36,954 nt of DNA from Actinomycetes bacterium (GTDB lineage Bacteria; Actinomycetota; Acidimicrobiia; Acidimicrobiales; Palsa-688): the NCBI GenBank assembly GCA_021808665.1, contig JAKBBA010000034.1:1-36954 (forward strand), written 5' to 3'. Of this stretch, positions 1 to 7,453 are shown one piece after another. Position 1 is the stretch's first letter; each line of letters starts with the position of its first letter. The notes under the pieces are model-generated. The model was given only the letters and a program-made list of their open reading frames with translations. It did no database searches and had not been told where the DNA came from. Made by a program: the position numbers and the translations under genes.

Positions 1-2175
1 GATACCCACTTCCGACGCCGCCGGACGGACACCCAACCCCGGAAGCGACCCGTCAAAAGGCGCACCGCCGAAAGCGAACACCCCGCCGTCAGCACCGACA
101 AGCCAATACCCGCCACCAGGGGCCGCCGCGATACCCACTACCGGCGCCGCCAAGCTCAGCGGGCTGCTTACGCTGTATTGGGGTGTGGAGGACGGGGCGA
201 TCGTGTACACAGCTCCGTTGTCTGCCGCCAGCCAGTAACCCCCGCCGGGTGAAGCGGCGATACCTACTATCGGTGCGCTGGGACGGACGCCAAAGCCTGG
301 CAGCGACCCGTCGAAGGGTGCGCCCCCGACGGCGAACACCCCGCCGTCGGCGCCGACTAGCCAGTGGCCGCCGCCCGGGGCGGCTGCGGCGCCCGCGATG
401 GGAGCTGCCAGTTTGACGCCCTGGCCTGTGATCGACGCCGCAGAGGCGACTGTGGCAGCTTCGAAAGTCGTGGTGGTCCCGCCGGCTTCTGCGACCAGGT
501 AGCTAGCTGGGGCGGCGGGAGGCGGCGGAGGGGTGTACACGCCTTGGACAGCCCCAGCGTCGCATGCCCCCGAGCTTACGGTCCCCCGCTGGTCGGTGGT
601 AGGACACAAGGTGAACGACGAGCCGCTTGCCTGGGCGAAGGCTGCTGTCCCGGTTACCGGGATGGCCGCTATCGCCGGGTTGCCGGCAGCGGGCTCCGCT
701 GTCTGCGTCGGGCCGCCGAAGTTGCCGAGGCCGGTCAGGTCGGCCGCTGCCGGCGATGCCACGTCCCCAGCGGCGGGGGTTGCGGCGAAGCAGGTCCCGT
801 CGGTGCCGGCGTTGTAGCCGCCGTCATTCCAGGTCGAGTCGTAGTAGCAGCCGGTGTTGGCGAAGACATCGGCCGCTACGGCGAGAGTCGCAGAGTTGGG
901 CGCTTCGACGTCCTCGTCGATAGCCCCGCCGGTAGGCGCGCTGTCGCCTACGAAGGTGGACGCCACGACGCTGAGAGACGGACCGTGGGAGCCCTCCACG
1001 TCGATCGCCCCGCCCTCTCCGGACGCGCTGTCGTAGACGAAAGTGGAGTCGGAGACGGTCACGTTAGGTCCACTAGTGCCGAAAGGCTGCGCAACGCTGA
1101 TGGCGCCGCCGGCTATGCCACCGTTGTTGTGGTCGAAAGTCGAGTCGCTAACGCTGATCGGCTCACTAGGCTTTGCCGATACGAAGATTCCCCCGCCGGC
1201 GGTAACCGCCGTGTTGCTGGTGAAAGTCGAGTCGCTGACAGTGGTGGTCCCGTTCGCTATGACACCTCCCGCGGCCACGAAACAGTCACCATTGGCGGAG
1301 CCTGTTGACGTTCCGGTCCCCGTACAGGTTGTCCCGACGCTGTCGGAGTTGTCCGACAGCGTCGTGTCGCTAAGAGAGAGAATGGCCTGCGATGACGGCG
1401 AGCGGACCGCAAAAGCCTCGGCCCCGGTGATGATACCCCCGACGCCGTCGACGAACGGGGCGGAGCAGGTGTTGTCCGACACGACCACACCGCTAAGGGT
1501 CATGGTCCCGTCGTTTGCTATACCCCCGGCGCAGGTGTCGGAGCCGGTGGACGTGTTGGCCGTGACGGACCCGCCGGTCATGTCGAGAGTGGCGCCAGCG
1601 TTGTTGTAGATGCCGCCTGCACCGACGACGTCGTCGTCGGCGGTGTTGCCGGTGACGTCGACGTCGGTGAGGGTCAGGGCTCCGGCGTTGTCGATGCCCC
1701 CCGCCCCTTCGAACTCGCCGACGCCCGTGCCGCCGGTGATCGTCAGGTCCGACAGGGTGACCGTACCCGAGTCGACCGCCACCGCTGGGCCGCCCGAGGT
1801 GCCTTGGAGGATGGTCAGGCCCGGACCTGCGCCCTCCAGGGCGACGCTCTGGCTGATGACGAGCGTGCCCGTGTAGGTGCCGGCGGGGATCGTTATCGTC
1901 GAGGCTCCTGTAAGCACCGCCGCGTGCAGTGCGCCGGCGAGGCTGCAAGGTTCCGCCACGCTGCAAGAGCCGCCCGGGGCTCCGCCGTTTGCGGCAACGT
2001 GGAGGATTCTCGAGCCGCTGGGGCCGGAGATACCGGCGGAGGCGACCAGTCCACCGGCTAGTAGGGCTGTCGCCGCTGCGGCGGCCCACCGCCGGGTACG
2101 GTGGTACCGGTCGGGGGCGGAGCCGGTTCCTCCGACCGGGTCGACCGGCGTGTTAGGCGTGGGCGGCTTTGTCAT
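1..2175 (-). CDS. Exported beta-helix/beta-propeller repeat protein, partial (C-terminus off the left edge)
   Basis: The frame is open for 725 codons from an ATG at 2175 to the window edge, so the 3' end is missing. Residues about 29-50 form an Ala/Leu-rich hydrophobic segment after a basic TRRW, which suggests export. The middle carries repeats such as 'VSDSTF..N' followed by 'GGGI' or 'GGAI', typical of right-handed parallel beta-helix (polymorphic-membrane-protein-like) domains. It ends in a motif like the choice-of-anchor Q domain (NFGGPTQT ... DQRG ... CDAGAV). A proline run follows, then at least three 'GYWLVGADGGVFAFG'-type repeats, probably beta-propeller blades, seen widely in Acidimicrobiia surface proteins. 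The start ATG overlaps the stop of the upstream GT2 gene (ATGA, 2175-2172), so the two are probably translationally coupled. A surface or secreted structural role, possibly as a glycosylation target, is inference. Confidence 0.85.
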   Translation of the reverse strand, partial: MTKPPTPNTPVDPVGGTGSAPDRYHRTRRWAAAAATALLAGGLVASAGISGPSGSRILHVAANGGAPGGSCSVAEPCSLAGALHAAVLTGASTITIPAGTYTGTLVISQSVALEGAGPGLTILQGTSGGPAVAVDSGTVTLSDLTITGGTGVGEFEGAGGIDNAGALTLTDVDVTGNTADDDVVGAGGIYNNAGATLDMTGGSVTANTSTGSDTCAGGIANDGTMTLSGVVVSDNTCSAPFVDGVGGIITGAEAFAVRSPSSQAILSLSDTTLSDNSDSVGTTCTGTGTSTGSANGDCFVAAGGVIANGTTTVSDSTFTSNTAVTAGGGIFVSAKPSEPISVSDSTFDHNNGGIAGGAISVAQPFGTSGPNVTVSDSTFVYDSASGEGGAIDVEGSHGPSLSVVASTFVGDSAPTGGAIDEDVEAPNSATLAVAADVFANTGCYYDSTWNDGGYNAGTDGTCFAATPAAGDVASPAAADLTGLGNFGGPTQTAEPAAGNPAIAAIPVTGTAAFAQASGSSFTLCPTTDQRGTVSSGACDAGAVQGVYTPPPPPAAPASYLVAEAGGTTTTFEAATVASAASITGQGVKLAAPIAGAAAAPGGGHWLVGADGGVFAVGGAPFDGSLPGFGVRPSAPIVGIAASPGGGYWLAADNGAVYTIAPSSTPQYSVSSPLSLAAPVVGIAAAPGGGYWLVGADGGVFAFGGAPFDGSLPGLGVRPAASEVGI
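20..410 (-). repeat. Propeller-type repeats inside the exported protein gene
   Basis: Two clearly similar DNA copies lie at about 20-160 and 268-410, with a diverged unit between them. Each encodes a block with 'GGxxWLVGADGGVFA' followed by 'GGAPFDGSLPG'. They are coding repeats, with many differences at synonymous positions, and the array probably continues beyond the left edge. Confidence 0.75.
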
Positions 2176-3356
2176 ACCATGACCTCTATCCTGGCCTTGG
2201 TGGCCTGCGGGTTGCAGTCAGCGACGGTTTCGCCCGGGCGGGCCGGGCCGCCCTGTCGGGCTGCTCTCGCTGCGGCGGCGACCTGCTTTGCCTTGAAACC
2301 CGGGTCGGTCGGGCAGAGCGTCGCCGCCCGGCCGTAGGCGTGGGCGGCCCCGGCGTAGTCACCCAGTTGGAACTGGCAGAAACCCACGGCGTCCCAGGGC
2401 ATCTCGGCGAGCAGGCGCAGGTCGTAGGCTGGATCACCGGGTTCAGCGGGTTGCGACGCGAGGTCGATGATCCCTTGGAGGACCTGAAGCGCTTGGCTAT
2501 AGCGGCATTTGGCCATCAGCGACCTCGCGTAGGTCCATGCAACGACGAGATTGCGAGGGAACGCGGCGAAGGCTTCTTCCACAAGCCCTATGGTGTCCTC
2601 GCCGCGTCTCGCCCGGAGGCGGATCAAGTCGACGTAGGCCAAGCTTGCCAAAGGGTCGGCTGCGGGCATCCTCCGGGCGAAGTCGACGGTGTCGACAAGT
2701 ACTTTCTCGGCTCCGTCGGGGTCGCCGAGGCCGTCAAGGACCCGGGAGAGGTGGTGACGGGCGAAGAGGTTCGACGGGTCCGCTTCAACCTGGCGGCATA
2801 GGAGCGGCAGGTTGCGCTTGTGCTTGGCGGTCTGGTCACCCTCGTAGCCGACGTGAAGGAGCCGAAGCTCCGCCAGGTCGACTCTCTTGGAGTCCTCTTC
2901 GGCGACGCGGTGAATGGCCGGGACCACCCTCTCGTGGATGACACCGTCGAAGCGGATACGGCGGTCGTTGCGCCACAGCCGGTACTCGCGGTAGGCGCTC
3001 GCCGTCGACACGGGGGAGAGCCACAGCCTGTACGCGACGACGTCCGGGGCTTCGAGAAGCCCGGGCAGGTCGACGCGGTCGGCGGCGGCGAGACGTTCGT
3101 CGGCGTCGATGTAGAGCACCCAGTCGCCGCTGGCGTGGTCGAGCGACACGTTGCGGGCCTCGGAGAAGTCGTCGCCCCACGGGTGGTGAACGATTTTCGC
3201 GCCGTACTCCTCGGCTATGTCCACGCTGTCGTCGACGGATCCGGTGTCGACGATCACTATCTCGTCGACGACGCCTCGAAGCGACTCGAGGCAGGCACGG
3301 AGATGGCAGGCTTCGTCGCGCACGATCATCGCAGCGCTGAGCGTCTGGGGGCTCAC
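2172..3356 (-). CDS. GT2 (SunS-like) glycosyltransferase with C-terminal TPR repeats
   Basis: This 394-residue protein opens with a GT-A fold: 'SAAMIVRDEA' at 7-16, 'IVDTGSVDDS' around 35-44, 'WGDDFSEARN' around 60-69 and the metal-binding DXD motif 'IDADE' with D84 and D86. The same order is seen in GT2 enzymes with TPR repeats and in the peptide S-glycosyltransferase SunS. The C-terminal half (about 190-390) is helical with TPR-like repeats, a likely protein- or peptide-binding surface. The start is GTG at 3356 with GGGAG four bases upstream. It lies 60 bases after the Tat repeat peptide gene and overlaps the next gene by ATGA. Transfer of a sugar to the neighbouring exported proteins is inferred from context. 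The repeat peptide has no Cys, so SunS-type S-glycosylation of that peptide is excluded. Confidence 0.88.
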   Translation of the reverse strand: MSPQTLSAAMIVRDEACHLRACLESLRGVVDEIVIVDTGSVDDSVDIAEEYGAKIVHHPWGDDFSEARNVSLDHASGDWVLYIDADERLAAADRVDLPGLLEAPDVVAYRLWLSPVSTASAYREYRLWRNDRRIRFDGVIHERVVPAIHRVAEEDSKRVDLAELRLLHVGYEGDQTAKHKRNLPLLCRQVEADPSNLFARHHLSRVLDGLGDPDGAEKVLVDTVDFARRMPAADPLASLAYVDLIRLRARRGEDTIGLVEEAFAAFPRNLVVAWTYARSLMAKCRYSQALQVLQGIIDLASQPAEPGDPAYDLRLLAEMPWDAVGFCQFQLGDYAGAAHAYGRAATLCPTDPGFKAKQVAAAARAARQGGPARPGETVADCNPQATKARIEVMV

Positions 3357-3416
3357 AGCGCTCCCGCAGGGAACGAGCGGCCCAAGGCTGGGAGACTTCC
3401 GGGACCCATCGTCGGC

Positions 3417-3728
3417 TCAGCCGATGGTCTGGTTCGACGCGAACTGGTTGGGGAAGTACTGATTGGGGAACGTCTGGTTATAGAAGTACTGATTAGGGTA
3501 GCTCTGGTTGGGGAAGAAGGAGGCAAAACGTTCTTCTTGATTTCCGAAGACGAGGTCCGGGTCGGTCCCAGTCTCATCGTCGGACGTGGGAGTGGCGTAG
3601 GCGGCGTCGAGGGCGAACGAGGCGACCACGGGGGCGGCGAAGCCGATCAGCGCCATCCGCTTGAGGAAAGTCCGCCTCGACAGGCCTCGGTCGTCCGGCG
3701 GGCCCCCTACACCGCTTTCAGCTTCCAA
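3417..3728 (-). CDS. Tat-signal small protein with C-terminal Asn-Gln pentapeptide repeats (candidate modified peptide precursor)
   Basis: The start is TTG at 3728, with GGAG six bases upstream. The 103-residue protein has a near-perfect Tat motif, SRRTFLK (residues 17-23), a hydrophobic core (about 25-40) and an AYA signal peptidase site that would cut after residue 45. The 58-residue remainder is acidic (46-66) and then turns into six tandem pentapeptides (72-101): FPNQS, YPNQY, FYNQT, FPNQY, FPNQF, ASNQT, ending in IG. Asn-Gln is invariant in the six; a lone diverged FGNQE sits at 61-65. Three units make N-X-S/T sequons. There is no Cys or Lys in the repeats. Neighbours are a PqqD-type protein upstream and a SunS-like glycosyltransferase downstream. 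I know of no family for it. A RiPP-like or glycopeptide precursor is inference; a small surface adhesin or structural protein is the main alternative. Confidence 0.8.
   Translation of the reverse strand: MEAESGVGGPPDDRGLSRRTFLKRMALIGFAAPVVASFALDAAYATPTSDDETGTDPDLVFGNQEERFASFFPNQSYPNQYFYNQTFPNQYFPNQFASNQTIG
3426..3515 (-). repeat. Six tandem 15-bp units encoding x-x-Asn-Gln-x
   Basis: Ninety bases give six in-phase 15-bp units. The CAG codon for Gln is the same in all six, while Asn alternates between AAC and AAT. Codon differences between units show the protein motif is kept rather than only a recent DNA duplication. Position 5 of the unit reads S, Y, T, Y, F, T. Confidence 0.85.
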
Positions 3729-3785
3729 CGACTTCTCCGATCGATCAACTTACCTCGATTAGCGTACCGCTCGGGTGTTAGAAGT

Positions 3786-4085
3786 TCAAGAGCCTGGCGG
3801 CTGGACGACGAGGCCTTCGCGGTCGAGGGCGGTGATGCAATCCTCGACCAAAGAAACCGGGGGCTCGGGGAGGCCGAACAGGTCGGCCAGCTCGACCGCG
3901 ATACCGAGGGTGTCGCGCTTCCCGTCGCAGAGCTCGAGGATCACCGCTGCGCTTGAGTTGAGAGCGTGCACGCGCCCTCGGATTTGCTCGTAGACGACGA
4001 CCCCTTCGTCTGTCTCGGTTATCTCGAGATCGGCGGCTCTGAGAGGAAGGGCGGGCACCGTGGTAGTGCTGTCAACATTTTCCAA
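3786..4085 (-). CDS. Stand-alone PqqD-family protein (RiPP recognition element-like)
   Basis: The 99-residue protein has the PqqD pattern: a beta-strand region 'VVVYEQIRGRVHALNSSAAVILELCDGKR' (split here as VVVYEQ, then VHALNSSAAVILELCDG) followed by helices ending in 'LVEDCITALDREGLVV'. In known pathways this fold binds the leader of a precursor peptide and presents it to a modifying enzyme. The best start is TTG at 4085, six bases after AGAGGAC, and that ribosome site overlaps the stop of the upstream glycosyltransferase (12-base gap). No radical SAM enzyme, cyclodehydratase, asparagine-synthetase-like cyclase or protease is in the window, so its partner enzyme is unknown. The neighbouring glycosyltransferases are the only visible candidates. 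Confidence 0.88.
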   Translation of the reverse strand: MENVDSTTTVPALPLRAADLEITETDEGVVVYEQIRGRVHALNSSAAVILELCDGKRDTLGIAVELADLFGLPEPPVSLVEDCITALDREGLVVQPPGS

Positions 4086-4097
4086 ACTATCTGTCCT

Positions 4098-6197
4098 CTA
4101 CTCGACGCCGGCGTCAGGTCGAGCGCGCCGGACGGCCCCATCGTAGGCTGTCGCTGGCCCACGAGGCTCCGCCTCACGTCGGCCCATGTGGAGTCCAACA
4201 GCGTCGCGGAACGCCGCGCCTACCGCTTGTGGACTGTACGCGGCCCGGATACTCGCTGCTCGGGCGCGGACGTCGTCGAAGCCCTCCCGTCGAAAGCGGA
4301 AAACGTCCCGTAGCAGGCTCGCTGCGTGGTCGACGTCGGGAGCCGCCCAACGCTGGTCGGGCGTCACGCCCTGCGTAGCGCTCGGATCCTCCGCGGGGAC
4401 CAGCTCGAAGCGCACCAGGTGAGGGGAGCCTTCCAGGTAGTCGAGGTGCCCGCCCCAGCCGGTGGTGACCACCGGGTTGCCGGCGGCTGCCGCGTCGAAA
4501 GCCCCGACACCCCACCCTTCCCCCCGGCAAAGCGACACGTAGCAGTCACCTCGACGGTGCAACGCTGCTATCTGGCGGTCTGAGACGCCGGCGGTCACCA
4601 GCCTGATCTCCGCAGCAGAGCTGTGCCTGCCGACGATCCTGGCCAATGCCAGGGCTGTGCTTCCCGGCGCGAGCGCCCCGGAGCGAGACACTCGGTGAAA
4701 GTAGCGGTCGGCCCGCGAGGTCTTTACTACCAGCAGCACCGGGTCGGAGTGACGAAAGGCCCGCAGGTAGGCTTCGATTGTGGCGTCAACCCCTTTGCGG
4801 TGGGTCCAGTCGGCGATCGTGTAGAAGACGAAACGGTCGTCTTCTACACCCCACAGCGGGTCGAGCGGGGCCGGCTCGCAGTTCGAAATGGCGTGGGGGA
4901 CCACTTCGATCGGTGTGGTCGTGCCCGAGGCGGCAAGAGCCTGCGCGGAAAAGTTCGACGGCACGACGAGCAGGTTGGCTGCGTCGAGGCATTCGCGCCA
5001 GTGGGAGGGCGGCTTGTCGGTCTCCCACGCCGTGTGGCCTACCAGGAACGCCTCCCGGCAGGAAGCCCTAAGTCGAGGGTAGTACTCGGGAACGTGATGG
5101 GCGATCACGACGTCGTCGGGTCGAGGATGGGTGTCGAAAGGGTCGTAGCCGAGCGGGACTGCGTAACCCAGCCCCCACCGGGGGCTCGGGATCATCGGCG
5201 TCCAATCGACTTCGACCCCGGTGGCCTTGAGAGCGTGCAGTGCTCTTCGTGCGGCGGTGCCGTAACCTGAGTCCTCGTCGGGGGACAGGTACAGCCACGG
5301 CCGGCCGGACGTTTCTCGGCTTGTCCCGGGTTGCCTGCGGTGACCAGGTTCCCCTGCGACCGACCAGCCGATGACTGGAGCGGGCAGGTAGGGGCGCGTG
5401 AACCTGGCAAGGGTAGTCGACGCGCGGCGCAGGGCAGATGGGGTACACCAGCCTGCGTGCACCGGAGTGAAATCGCGCCGGCGGCGGTCCCACCAAAGGT
5501 GCGCCCACAGGTGAACGCTGACCGTGCCGTCGGGTACCGGCCGGTCGGCGAGCAGGAGGCCATATAGGCTAGCCGGGTCTGTCCGAAACGGGTAAAAGGT
5601 AGCCTCGGCTTCGACGTGCACGTCGCCGGGCATCTCGACGCCCAGGCGGTGCGCGAGAGCTCCGCTGTGGCTGCTCCACGTCCCGTCCAGAGCCGACGCC
5701 ATCTTGTGACGCCATCCTCTTGCGAAACGCGACCCGGGCTCGGACATCATGAGGGCGTTGCAGAGCGACGGGCCGGTCTCGCCCGTGAGAGGGTTGGTGA
5801 CTGGGGGTTCCTCGCCGATCACGAACGGCTTTTCGTACAGGTCCGGCGGTGGCCTTCGCAGGAAGATGGTGTCGATGTCCGCGTAGATACCGCCGTGCGC
5901 GAGGAGTGCGTCCAACCTGACGAAGTCGGCGTGATGTGCGTAAAGGTAGCGTTCAGGAACGACTCCCGAGCTGTAGTCAGCGGAGTCGACTGCTGCGACT
6001 AGGCCGACCTGCATCGGGGTCACGTGAGGGGCGATTCGGTCCCACCAGGGGCCCCACGGCTCGTGGTGGTAGTGGAAGTAGATGGTGTCGGGCTCTAGGA
6101 CCCGACGGGCGGACTCGACGGCGACGTAGTGCAAGAAGTGCATCGGCTCGTCCTGGGCGCGCAGGCCGAACACGAAGTGCACGGTGTTGGGTATCAC
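4098..6197 (-). CDS. Two-domain glycosyltransferase: GT32-like (DXD) fused to GT4-like
   Basis: The 699-residue protein starts with 'IPNTVHFVFG', and the segment to about 130 matches the DXD sugar-binding family typified by GT32 and capsular transferases, with 'GGIYADIDT' (D107, D109). After residue about 275 a second, GT-B type domain begins: 'GYGTAARRALHAL' near 320, an 'IADWTHRKGVDATIEAY' helix, and a C-terminal 'GEGWGVGAFDAAAAGNPVV' element. In the usual GT4 EX7E motif the second acid is Glu; here the pair reads E560 and D568. The start ATG overlaps the stop of the upstream GT4 gene (ATGA, 6197-6194). A single chain with two transferase domains could add two successive sugars, but acceptor and donor are unknown. 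Confidence 0.87.
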   Translation of the reverse strand: MIPNTVHFVFGLRAQDEPMHFLHYVAVESARRVLEPDTIYFHYHHEPWGPWWDRIAPHVTPMQVGLVAAVDSADYSSGVVPERYLYAHHADFVRLDALLAHGGIYADIDTIFLRRPPPDLYEKPFVIGEEPPVTNPLTGETGPSLCNALMMSEPGSRFARGWRHKMASALDGTWSSHSGALAHRLGVEMPGDVHVEAEATFYPFRTDPASLYGLLLADRPVPDGTVSVHLWAHLWWDRRRRDFTPVHAGWCTPSALRRASTTLARFTRPYLPAPVIGWSVAGEPGHRRQPGTSRETSGRPWLYLSPDEDSGYGTAARRALHALKATGVEVDWTPMIPSPRWGLGYAVPLGYDPFDTHPRPDDVVIAHHVPEYYPRLRASCREAFLVGHTAWETDKPPSHWRECLDAANLLVVPSNFSAQALAASGTTTPIEVVPHAISNCEPAPLDPLWGVEDDRFVFYTIADWTHRKGVDATIEAYLRAFRHSDPVLLVVKTSRADRYFHRVSRSGALAPGSTALALARIVGRHSSAAEIRLVTAGVSDRQIAALHRRGDCYVSLCRGEGWGVGAFDAAAAGNPVVTTGWGGHLDYLEGSPHLVRFELVPAEDPSATQGVTPDQRWAAPDVDHAASLLRDVFRFRREGFDDVRARAASIRAAYSPQAVGAAFRDAVGLHMGRREAEPRGPATAYDGAVRRARPDAGVE

Positions 6198-7357
6198 CTC
6201 GCCGGCCTGCCCGTCCCCGCCGGCCGGCCGTTCGTCCGCGCCTTGGCGATCAGCTCGGCCATCTGAGCGCCTGCCGCGGCCGGGCTGTAGCCCCGGCTGA
6301 CGAGCTCGAATGCTTTCGCTGCGAGAGCTTCCCCGAGGGGGCGCCGCTTGAGGACTCGTGCCGCTAGCCGGGCTAGGTCGCCGGGACTTTCACCTACGAG
6401 GAGGTGCTCGCCGTGCGTCACTTCAAGGCCTGCCGCTCCCGCCGGGGTCGTCACCACTGGAACCCCGGCTGCGAACGCTTCGAGCAGCTTGATCCGCGTC
6501 CCGCCGGCGCGCGCGATCGGGGCGACGACGACACCTGCACGCCTGTATTGCACGCCGAGGTCGTCTACGAATCCGGTCAGCGTCACCGCGTCGCAAACCC
6601 CGAGCCCGCCGAGCGGCCCAGCCGGGTTGTAAGGTCCGACGATGACCGTCTCCACTTTGCGTCCAGTTTCGCGTCGCAGCTCGGGCATGACCTCCAGGGC
6701 GAGCCGGGTGGCGGCGTCGACGTTGGGCTGGTAGGTGAGGTTCCCCACGAACAGCACCGTCGACCGGCCGTCCTGGTAGGGCGGGCGGTGCGCCGGCACG
6801 GTCACGGTGTTAGCGACCGTGACGACTTCGATTCCGTGGCGGCGCGACATCTCTGCCGCCTCCCGTGGTGACGCTGCAGAAAAAGCCGACACTCGCGGCA
6901 CCACGGCCTTCATGAGCCGCCTGACGTTCGCCGCCCCCTCGACATCGCCGGAGCTTTCGAGGAAGGCTTCGTCGTCGTCGTCCAAGTCGACTGCAACCCA
7001 CGCGGATCCGATCGTCTCAGCGAGAGCTATCGCGGCCGGCGCCAGGTAGCTGCGCACGGCTAGCACAGGGGTGCCGGGCGGCGGCCCCAGCAGGTCCGCC
7101 AGCGTTACGCCAGCGCGCTCGGCGTCTCGTGCCGCCGGGTTTGCGGCAGCGCTCGACGCGTGGAGGACAGTGACTCTCAACCCGGCCACACGTCCGGCGT
7201 CGCGCACCCGCCCGGCGACGGGGATCACCGCGACATGCACGTCGTAGCAAGAGCCGGCTGCGACGCAGATGTTGGCGACGCGCATGGACAGCCCGTTTCC
7301 TGTAGTCCGTGGCTCGATCGGGGCGACGACCAGCAGGGGCGGTAGCCGAGCGTCCAC
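6194..7357 (-). CDS. GT4-family glycosyltransferase
   Basis: This 387-residue GT-B protein has an N-terminal Rossmann-like start 'PLLVVAPIEP' followed by 'NGLSMRVANI', and a C-terminal nucleotide-sugar domain with 'VLFVGNLTYQPNVDA' and 'AGGTRIKLLEAFAAGVPVV', typical of the GT4 group. It starts at GTG 7357, with GGAG nine bases upstream, and is the first gene of the minus-strand cluster running to the left edge. The 96-base gap to hemD is divergent and should hold the operon promoter, although I see no convincing -35/-10 pair. It is probably involved in glycan assembly with the two downstream transferases. Confidence 0.87.
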   Translation of the reverse strand: MDARLPPLLVVAPIEPRTTGNGLSMRVANICVAAGSCYDVHVAVIPVAGRVRDAGRVAGLRVTVLHASSAAANPAARDAERAGVTLADLLGPPPGTPVLAVRSYLAPAAIALAETIGSAWVAVDLDDDDEAFLESSGDVEGAANVRRLMKAVVPRVSAFSAASPREAAEMSRRHGIEVVTVANTVTVPAHRPPYQDGRSTVLFVGNLTYQPNVDAATRLALEVMPELRRETGRKVETVIVGPYNPAGPLGGLGVCDAVTLTGFVDDLGVQYRRAGVVVAPIARAGGTRIKLLEAFAAGVPVVTTPAGAAGLEVTHGEHLLVGESPGDLARLAARVLKRRPLGEALAAKAFELVSRGYSPAAAGAQMAELIAKARTNGRPAGTGRPAR

Positions 7358-7453
7358 CGCAGACTACTCCGCTGAACCGGACGCGCTCACCAAGGGCAAA
7401 ATAGCACCCCGCTGCCGTCGGGCACCCTGCGGCGGTTGAGCTAAGAATGGTGG

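Noticed and set aside
364..1308. Long plus-strand open frame (314 codons) across the left region
   Set aside because: It is antisense to the 725-codon minus-strand frame that has clear beta-helix and propeller repeats. The plus-strand product is Arg/Gly-rich without any domain.
3426..3515. Short-repeat array considered as a CRISPR-like element
   Set aside because: The 15-base units are contiguous with no spacers and encode an in-frame pentapeptide with synonymous codon changes.
2820..3956. Plus-strand open frame of 378 codons over the GT2, repeat-peptide and PqqD genes
   Set aside because: It crosses three convincing minus-strand genes and their gaps and has no recognisable domain, so it is a high-GC shadow frame.
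3952..3972. CTTGAGT, a possible HAIR half-site inside the PqqD gene
   Set aside because: The sequence seven bases further on does not match the second half-site, and it lies inside a coding region with no promoter.
3417..4085. Lasso-peptide cluster (PqqD-like B1 plus precursor)
   Set aside because: No asparagine-synthetase-like cyclase or transglutaminase-like protease is present, and the putative precursor has a Tat signal and repeats rather than a lasso core.
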